This document shows, piece after piece, positions 56,201 to 64,000 of a stretch of 64,000 bases of DNA. Location of the stretch: NCBI GenBank assembly GCA_934045905.1, contig OW203769.1, positions 22,785,705 to 22,849,704 of the forward strand, read 5' to 3'. Under the pieces are notes generated by a model, which had not been told where the DNA came from, did not search any database, and saw only the letters and a list, made by a program, of their open reading frames with translations. Position 1 is the stretch's first letter; the number at the start of each line of letters is the position of its first letter. This DNA is from Leuctra nigra. Its lineage: Eukaryota; Arthropoda; Insecta; Plecoptera; Leuctridae. A program made the position numbers and the translations under genes.

Positions 56201-56920
56201 CTCGAGAGTCATGTTTTTAAACAATCAAATGTATTTATACTTATATAGATTGCAAAAAAAAACAAAAAAAAACAATTGGAAATAAACTGAAAACTGAACT
56301 GAACTAAGATGTTAGAGGAAAGTAAATGTATTCATTTTCATATTATTTGCTAAAATATTAATGTTATTGTGCTTAATACCAAAAATTTGATATATGACGG
56401 GTAAATGCGAATTAGGGAATAGATATACAGAAGTTGCATTTTCAACCGAAGTGTTATTTTTTATCATCTTTTACATACAATATTCAAAATAAGGACCAAG
56501 GACACAACCTGAACCATTTTGTTTCAAATGATTACGTCCATAAATTTTGTCTAACTACCTTTTTCAAGACTTTGTGGCAATATTTTCTAAAAACCAAGGG
56601 AATATTCTGAAAGACCATAAAAATCACTGCAAGTTAAGATTACGTACTCATTTCTTGAAAAAATTGACTTATTGCGTTCTTCCCCTGAATACCCTTTAAG
56701 TACTAAGTCCTCTTGGCAGTGAAAGAAACAAAGAACGTGCCATAAGAGTTGTCATGACACTCGCTATACTTGCTCATTTAGTTATACAATTAAATTATCA
56801 GGAACATGTGGTGACTAATAGAATTGAGGGGGTGGTGAGGAACACGTTAAATAACTAATGTAAAAAATAAAACTCTGTTTAAATATGCAGTGAGCCGTCG
56901 CCTAAAGGAATACAACTGAA
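53295..56920. other. Non-coding region
   Basis: Mostly AT-rich with no supported gene. A 53-bp direct duplication (CGACGTCGTATAGTCGGGTC at 54934 and 54987) lies in a GC-rich patch at 54840-55080. The patch contains a frame with ADRDIWNKWVAV, faintly like the end of a retroelement polyprotein. Confidence 0.4.
54934..55040 (+). repeat. 53-bp direct duplication
   Basis: Two adjacent copies start CGACGTCGTATAGTCGGGTC and carry CTTGAGAG, CGAGTCGGCGCATTGG. A third partial relation (CGTCGCGATGC, CGACGCCCGACGG) lies just upstream. GC content is far above the surroundings. Confidence 0.75.
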
Positions 56921-57200
56921 TAGTGTTGGGACTTGAAAATTTTCAAAGTGAAAATTTTCATGAAAATGAAAATTTTTCATGAAAATACTCATTTACAGAG
57001 GACCTTTCCGCATATTTTCAATCGTTTTATTTTGTAAAGTATTAATGGAGGTGTGTTACATTATTATGCGTGATAGAAATACGTTTAAAAATGTCGGCAC
57101 ACCTACCAGAAAAAAAAATTACCTTCCTCAGGATTCAAAACATTGAAAATTTTCATGAAAATTTACACACAAAAATTTTTCATGAAAAATCCCAACACTA
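56921..57200. mobile_element. Foldback MITE, TAGTGTTGGGA family
   Basis: The ends TAGTGTTGGGA and TCCCAACACTA are inverted. The interior is made of repeated GAAAATTTTCATGAAAAT palindromes on both arms. No coding sequence. Confidence 0.78.
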
Positions 57201-57680
57201 CAAATGAAAATGGAAATAAAACTGAACTGAAACACCGACTGCATTCAACATAATCCGTATCATCATCAAGAGCACCCACAATGGCACGTTGTATCTAGTC
57301 GGGCGTTAGCTCGACGCTGCCAAGCACCGTGTCAATACGAGGTCTACTTTTTATAAACGACGAGCTTACTACCACGACTGTATACTGCAAGCGCTTCACG
57401 CTCGTTTTCGGGGTGTCAGTACGCATGCAAGCAGTGTGAAATGAAAGTTGAAAACCATGGCTATCGGGTATATTTAGCCACGTGACAACACCCACCAAAT
57501 TTCAAATTGCTGCGATCATCCCTTCGGGGTGAATTTTGGGGCTCAAATATGCATGGATTTTTTTCATGCTAGCTGGCTGGCTGGCTAGTTAGGTTACCAC
57601 GGTCAATTTGTTTGCCCCTCTCCACAGGTTGAACGGTTTGTTCTAGAGAGTTGAAATTTGGCAGAGACATAGAGTCATAT

Positions 57681-58480
57681 CTAGTGGAGCGGTCGCTCCA
57701 CCCAGCCAAGTCGTACCGTACACTCACACCCACTCAACATACCGTAAATGCCTAATAATAAACTGAGGAGCAGACCAAACACTTTTACTGTAAGCAACAA
57801 CCTGGCATTTTCGGCCTACTGGATCTTAAAATTGGAGAATCTCACATTGTTGCGAAATATCTTAATTTCGAGCTATGGCCCACCTGACAACATTTACCAA
57901 ATTTGAGAACAATAGGTTATTCCATTTGTGAGCTAGAGGGCCGTGAAAACAGTGAAATTACATCACTTTCATCTTCTTTAGATGATTCTGATGATGATGT
58001 CAGGCAACCCCGCTGTCACCGCCACAGCCTAAACGGCTGAGCCGATCGATCTGAAATTTTCACCACATGTGCACTTTTGGCGTCTGATGATACCTTGCTC
58101 TTACGAATTTTTTGTGCCACCATTTTGAAACCGGATGTGACGTCATATCTAGAAAACGGCTGGACCTATCGGAACGAAATTTACGCCAATCGATTCAGAC
58201 GGTCATCTATATGAAATATCTCAAGACAAAATATTAATTTATTATTAATGAAACCGGAAATACCGTAATAAATATGCTAAATTTAACTAAAATCACCTCT
58301 TATTACAATAATTACATATTCAGAAGGCTTATAATGATAAATAACATTTAAGGTTGTAAATTGAAGGTGGCACTGATTTCAGCCGCCATTTTGAAAACCA
58401 GAAATGATGCCATATCTTGAAAATGGCTTGACCGATTGGGACAATACTTTCCCATTTCTTCATGGCGTATCATTTTAGGC
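57681..58480 (+). repeat. Dispersed repeat, copy 1 of a 0.8-kb family
   Basis: It starts CTAGTGGAGCGGTCGCTCCA and contains CATACCGTAAATGCC, TGGCATTTTCGGCCTACTGG and several GACCGAT and GTGACGTCATATCT phrases. The same order of blocks is found at 62942-63770. It abuts the retrotransposon fragment that follows, and may be part of one larger element. Confidence 0.75.
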
Positions 58481-59265
58481 ATCTCGTGGAGCTAGGCCAC
58501 GAGTAAAGCGAACTGTGTATTTGGCTATGGTCAGACCGATCATGTCATATGGTTGTCCGGCATGGCACCCAACATCTAAGAGCAATGTTGCAAAACTAGA
58601 ATGTATTCAAAATAGAGCAACCAGATTTATTACAAATAGCAAGGATTGGACTAGAGACGAAAGGCTTAAGGAATGTAACTTTATTACTTTGGATAACCAC
58701 TTAATAGAACTTGGTATAAATTTTTTGAAGATAATGTTATTAAAAAAAGTCGATATGGATCCGTTTGGGAGAATCTCTATAAATACATCATCAAAAGTTA
58801 GGCAGGCCCAGTTGGGAACAATAAATCCACCTTTTGCTAGGACTGTAGAATATCAGAATGGTTTTTACGCCAGAGTGGCAAAACAATACAATTCCCTCCC
58901 TACGAATGTGCGACAAGATCTAGATTTTCAAATATTTAAAAAACAGGTTAGAATAATTTTAACTGAAGATATGAGGGCTTTGCACTAAGAATTGTTTTAT
59001 TTATGAATAATTAATTTAATCTTAACTATTTTAATCTTATACATTATGTTTCACTTCCCTTTTATAATTTTGATACCTACCTATCTATTTTATTTGTTAG
59101 TATTAACTATTAAGTGATATTATTTGATGGATTAATTAATTATTTGTAGCTGGCAGTAGGGCACACAGTGTTACGGGGTTCACCCTTCTCCTGCTGCCAG
59201 CAAATGCACAGTGTGTGTTTGAAAAATAATAAATAAATAAAATAAATAAAATATATTTATCACCA
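58480..59265 (+). mobile_element. Non-LTR retrotransposon 3' fragment
   Basis: An open frame to 58988 reads RVKRTVYLAMVRPIMSYGCP, then AWHPTSKSNVAKLECIQNRA, TRFI and so on, and ends FKKQVRIILTEDMRALH. The phrase 'Y..LVRPI..YG.P.W' with 'L..IQNRA.R.I' is diagnostic for the end of the reverse transcriptase ORF of Jockey/CR1-like elements. The 3'UTR has a stem (GCTGGCAGTAGGG / CTGCTGCCAGC) at 59149-59201 and an A-rich (AAATA)n tail at 59225-59262. The 5' part with the catalytic YADD and the endonuclease is missing, so this copy is dead. Confidence 0.85.
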
Positions 59266-59289
59266 AACGCAAATTTTATTAGTAACCAA

Positions 59290-59345
59290 ATCGGCACCTG
59301 AAGAAGAATATGAAATTGTACTCGAAACGTTGTCAATAAACGTTA
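59290..59345 (+). repeat. Retroelement fragment with CTGAAGA...CGAAAC motif
   Basis: CACCTGAAGAAG and CTCGAAACGTTG are separated by 14 bp, and AATAAACG follows. This pair of phrases is a frequent landmark of Penelope-like and some other retroelements, where a fuller version forms a hammerhead ribozyme. Here helix II would be short and mismatched. Confidence 0.35.
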
Positions 59346-59838
59346 TTATGTCCAAACAGTCTTTCTCTAAAAAAGAATATTGATAAATGTTAATGTGAAA
59401 ATTTACATTTACATATTTAATAACATGGTAATTATTATAAAAATCAAAAAAAGTACTTTGCGCATAGTGTATTAATAATATAGACGTGTATAGGACAGTA
59501 ACAATGTACCTATATTCCTATAACGTATATCTATAGGAATCCTGCTCGTGACGTCACAGTGGTAAAAAAATGGAAGATGCTCTGGTAGGGGAAAATGTGT
59601 CAAAGCTATAAATAATAGCTATAAATCATATTTCTCAGATGAATATTTAACTTGATCATGTGTATGGATAAATATTGCGTATCATTATAAACTTGTACTT
59701 ACTTAAGGCGGATTTTACCTATATGATGCCAAGTTCTACCGCCATCAGCGCAGTGCTCTCAGAGAGCTCGTTGAGCACGGATGTATTGCTTTTATAAGCA
59801 AACCTATTTCTCCGGTTGTAACATTCTTTGTGTGAGTG

Positions 59839-59861
59839 CGAGAGAGAGAGAGAGAGAGAGA
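59839..59861. repeat. (GA)n microsatellite
   Basis: About 11 uninterrupted GA units are followed by a short CT-rich stretch. Confidence 0.95.
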
Positions 59862-59899
59862 TGTATCTATCTCTGTCTCTCTGTCTCACAAACTCATAA

Positions 59900-61100
59900 A
59901 CAGTCACGGCTGGTGTGGCAGGTCGTAAACAGGCAGGTAGTTTTGGAGGTTGACAGTAAACCCAAACATGCAGCTGTGATCTCACATTTCCAGAATCTCG
60001 GAAGAAAGAGCCCGGACAATGATTCAACTCTGGATGCAGAGGCACATTAGAATACATATTTGTTCATATTTCTGTAACTCAGAGGTAGAAGGCCGGAAGT
60101 CAATTTTCTCAATTGTCTCGTCCTTGCACACTTCTGGAATGATGTAATCAAGATCTAACCATTGCCTTTTGTTTGACTGATGTTAACAAATTTAGTTTTA
60201 TTGAGGTACATACGTATTCAACACCATTACAAATATTGTTCAATGAATGAGGGATGAAGTGCTTTTGAGCTGAATAATTATTTAGTCCTAATTGACTACC
60301 GGCATTCTGCTTCTCATTACCGAATTCTACATTCAGTTGAATGCTTCATCTTGCAATAATTACACCAAAGGTGCTTAATTAATTGCAATTCATATAATTC
60401 ATGTCTTACAACAATCATCGGATCTTCCGGACAAAATTTACATAGAAACCTTTGTATCAATTATTGACACAATTAGTTCAGTTACCCAAACTAATTGATT
60501 CTACCGAGATTCTACATTCGAAAATGTATTATCAACACGGCAAAAAAAATATTAAATTTTCAGCTATGCGCTGACTCAATAATTCGATGTTTTTATTTGC
60601 AATCGCCCCTTTATAGGGCAATGAAAATTACATAACGGTACAAATATTGTTACGACTGGCTAATCAATAATCGTTGTAAATTACAAACGACTACAGCTCG
60701 TTCACAATTACAAATAACAATATAATTATACATAAAATATACTACGCATTATAAGCCTATAATATTGATAATATCATTGCAATATAACTGTCCCAATGCC
60801 GAAATGTTTTATACTGTTTTCCACGATTCCAAATAATATGAAATGTCAGACAAAATACTGATTTGGTAAAACGAATCCCTAGCCCAAAAAGTGTACTCGC
60901 GAAACAGTGATCACTCTTTTAGATGCCTACCTCCAAGTTTCTTATTTTTCAAAAGTAATTTGTCTTCAACATAAATTGAAAGTAGAAAAATTGTCACATG
61001 AATCATAAATATAACGTAATAAATAACAAAATACCACAAACAAATCAGCTAATAGGTAAAATGCCCAGTAATCTATTGCCCAATGCATCCGACTTGCTGA
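59900..61100. other. AT-rich region without a supported gene
   Basis: I saw no gene, clear repeat pair or splice-consistent coding series. The minus-strand frame over 59719-60057 crosses the GA repeat and is not credible. Confidence 0.4.
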
Positions 61101-61109
61101 CTTTTTTTT

Positions 61110-61300
61110 TTTCGTAGTATTCCCTCAGTCGACAGGCAAATGCTGGGAAGGTACCCTACTAATAGGCCACGACCGCCTCCTTCCCACCTTCCATCCTTCC
61201 CTAATCTTCACCATCATCTCCCAATCATCATCATAATCATTAATCCGTCGCCATTAGCCTCGCTTCAGAACAGTGCGACGTTAAACCCCAGACAAAAAAA
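61110..61300 (+). repeat. SINE body and tail
   Basis: CCTCAGTCGACAGGCAAATG, CCATCCTTCC, ATCATCATCATAATCATTAA and GCGACGTTAAACCCC then an A-run form the 3' body of the SINE family also seen at 1690 and 2815. The head is missing. Confidence 0.6.
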
Positions 61301-61484
61301 CATCCGACTTTACGCTCCGTTGTTCCCGCCTAGTGCAAGTTGATAATATTTCGATGGAATATAAGAACGTGCATAATTTTACATAAATGCCCAGTTCTCT
61401 CAAATGCCCCTGACAAGTAGTTTTTGACTATGAGTTTCAAAGCAATCGAAAGTTATAACAGGAAATTTTAATTTGATTTTCAAT

Positions 61485-61620
61485 TGATGGCATCATCCAA
61501 TGAAGTATGTGCTAACTCGTCAACCATAGAGGTGAGAATCTAACTCTAGTAGTGTAGGTTAGCTTTGATTTCATTGATAATAACAAGGACTGATAATAAC
61601 AAGGACTTTTGGCTGATAGG
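61485..61620. repeat. Interior of the TA-flanked MITE family
   Basis: GATGGCATCATCCAATGAAG and GATTTCATTGATAATAACAA match the interior of the element at 14303-14517. Terminal repeats are not visible here. Confidence 0.5.
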
Positions 61621-62941
61621 TATTTCTTTACTAAGTGTACCTTTGAACTCAGCGATGGTATTAGCTATACTGCCGTGGCAACAATGTCTTCGCCATGGTA
61701 ACAGATTGAAATTGTATTATTGGTACATGGGTACAAATCTGTACTTCAGAGGTAGAAGGCCGTAAGTCAATTTTCTCGTCATTGCGTTGAAAATTTTTGG
61801 AATTATGTAATCAAACTCAATCAATTGCAATTTGACTGATGATACCAAATCAATCCCACTTTATTCCCTGGCAGGGGGCGCGGGGGGCATGGGGTGGGGG
61901 ACGTGAACATCAGATCAAACCCAATGGTCAAACAAAATCTGATGTTCAGATCAGATTTTATCAGATGTTCAGATTTTATCAGATCAAAAAAAAATTGTAT
62001 GTCCACAAAAGTTTGTAGACTCACAAAACATGTGTCCTTATACTTTAATCCTTATATTATTATTATTATTGACATTCCTTGTCTACTAATTAGAAAATTA
62101 GTTTTGTACAACACAGTCCAATCACACTTTGCCGCGTGAGCAAAGTCAGTCATTCATCAGATTCAGCTACCGCGAAATGTAAACCAATACATCCCCCCAG
62201 CCATAAACAGTTTATGCTCGCTACCTGACCAGACAAAGGCCGACCAAGACCGACCAAGACCCTCGCCAAGACCTAACAGACTTCCCCCCTCCCCCGCGCA
62301 GGCATGCGGGTGTCAGAACTTGAGATTCACACCGCTAGTGGCGCGACTAGCCGGCCCAAGACATCGCAAAACTTTTCCAGAGAAACAACAAAATAAGTAG
62401 CATCACATAAACACACAGAGTGACGTTAATATAAGTCCAATCAATGTCAAACTTTCGGCATTGGATTCAAGATGGTTTGACGCGTGTAATGATTAATGAA
62501 CTAGTTTGCAATATATTTGAAATACCCTTCTTTAATATGTAGGCAACAGAAAATGACATTCATGTATGTGTGATTTAGGGGGACAAAAAACATTTATATT
62601 TTATTTTTTGGAAACATAAAAGGGTGTTACAAACCAACCCTCAACAAAGTATATAGTATAAAGATACTTACAACAAAATCGTAGCGAATTCTATAATATA
62701 GTTACAAAGTTGCATGTGTATTACTATCTGTATTTTAAAAATCGGTTTTCCAAAGATTTCCCGGAAAATTGTCAAACTAGATTTTTTTCATTAATTTTAT
62801 TTTTCAGTCTAAGTGCATATAAACTGATATCAATACTAATTTCAACTCATATTGAATGGTAAGATCCACCTTAAATATCTTTCTTTCACAAGTAATCCCT
62901 CTAAATATGAGATTTGGATTGCCGCTGTCAGATTTGTTTAT

Positions 62942-63770
62942 CTAGTGGAGCGGTCGCTCCACCCAGCCAAGTCGTACTGTACAGGCACACTCACTCAACA
63001 TACCGTAAATGCCTCATAAACTGAGGAGCAGACCAAACACTTTTACTGTAAGCAACAACATGGCATTTTCGGCCTACTGGATCATAAAATTGGAAAATCT
63101 CACATTGTTGCGAAATATCTAAATTTCGAGCTATGGCCCACCCCACCCCATATACCAAATTTGGGAACAACAGGTTATGCCATTTGCGAGCCAGAGGACC
63201 GTGAAAACACTGAAATTACACCGCTTTTTCTTCTTCTTCTTCTTCTTCTTCTTCTTCTTCTTCTTCTTCTTCTTCAGATGATGATGATGATGATATGAGG
63301 AAACCCTATTGACAGGGCCACAGCTTAAACGGCTGAACCGATCGATCTGAAATTTTTACCACATGTGCACTATTGGCGTCTGAGGTGCCTTTTTATAAAA
63401 CCAACCTGAAGCCCCTATTTTGAAACCGGAAGTGACGTCATATCTAAAAAACGGATGAACCGATCGGGACAAAACAAGCGCCAAACGATTCGGACGGCCA
63501 TCTATATAAAATATCTATAATCGAAATAGAAATATACTATTACCGGAACCGGAAATGACGTCATAAAAATGCCAAATCTTACTAAAATCATGTTTTATAA
63601 CAATTACTACATATTCAGAAGGCTTATAATGTTGCATAACATGTATTAGATACAAAGTTTAGGTGGCAGTGATGTCAGTTGCCATTTTGAAAACCGGAAG
63701 TGATGCCATAACTCGAGAACGGCTGGACCGATTGGAACGAAACTTTCACTATACTTCATAGCCTCTTATT
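62942..63770 (+). repeat. Dispersed repeat, copy 2 of a 0.8-kb family
   Basis: It starts CTAGTGGAGCGGTCGCTCCA as at 57681 and keeps the same block order, with a (CTT)n microsatellite at 63226-63275 and (GAT)n after it where copy 1 has a short TTCATCTTCTTTAGATGATT. Phrases such as ACCGGAAGTGACGTCATATC recur. Confidence 0.78.
63226..63294. repeat. (CTT)n and (GAT)n microsatellites
   Basis: A run of about 16 CTT units is followed directly by GAT units within the dispersed repeat. Confidence 0.95.
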
Positions 63771-64000
63771 TATAACATACATAGTAACAAGCACAACCTT
63801 TTTTAGCAACCAAGTCACAATGGCATATTTTTTAAAGGAATTATAGACTTTGTTGCCACAATAGATATGTTATATGTTGGGAGAATAAACTGAAAAAAGG
63901 AGTGATATCCCCATAAAAAAACACTTCGTGTAAAAATACCAGCCAAGTCTCTTCAACTAAAAAAAATAGAAGAAATCTAAAAATTCAGCACTGAAAAGTA

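Noticed and set aside
59719..60057. 112-codon minus-strand ORF crossing the GA repeat
   Set aside because: The middle is a microsatellite translation (SLSLSLSHSH) and the rest has no recognisable domain, although it ends next to a donor-like GTAAAA.

Overview
The window is animal nuclear DNA, almost certainly from an insect. Genes are split by GT-AG introns, one gene is an arthropod-type follicle cell protein 3C, intergenic DNA is AT-rich, and there are many short inverted-repeat transposons (MITEs), SINE-like pieces and non-LTR retrotransposon tails. The repeat style would fit a hemipteran, but the sequence alone does not prove the order. No bacterial operon, CRISPR array or virus was found.

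Layout. (1) 660-2201, plus strand: the last three coding exons of the HECT ubiquitin ligase hyd/UBR5; the rest lies off the left edge. (2) 4896-5777, plus: a complete three-exon gene for a secreted, cysteine-rich follicle cell protein 3C-like protein of 159 aa, with a probable 5'UTR intron. (3) 6063-8655: two abutting TTAA-flanked elements, a 5S rRNA-derived repeat, a six-copy tandem array of a 50-nt exon-like unit on the minus strand, and a hAT-type MITE. (4) 9058-12578, plus: complete six-exon CSN6 (COP9 signalosome subunit 6), 324 aa. (5) 13362-41943, minus, convergent with CSN6: a 14-exon gene whose exons join in phase into an 843-aa protein related to poly(ADP-ribose) glycohydrolase (PARG). 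(6) 24441-37795, inside intron 4 of that gene: a 13.4-kb satellite of about 350 copies of a 38-bp monomer. (7) 41944-64000: no gene I can support; MITEs, dispersed repeats, microsatellites and a non-LTR retrotransposon 3' fragment.

The most interesting object is the PARG-like gene. Most catalytic macrodomain residues are replaced (GGG becomes GGH, QEE becomes QEC, the VDFAN-type motif becomes ICFAS), and a short loop of ordinary PARG is replaced by about 395 residues that include a helix resembling PKA-anchoring helices. It looks like a non-catalytic PARG-fold scaffold or reader. The locus has also been reshaped by tandem repeats at splice boundaries: the satellite begins about 12 bp from exon 5, and exon 7 carries an array of duplicated 3' splice sites of 81 bp each. 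Exons were called by reading splice sites and checking phase by hand, without transcript data.
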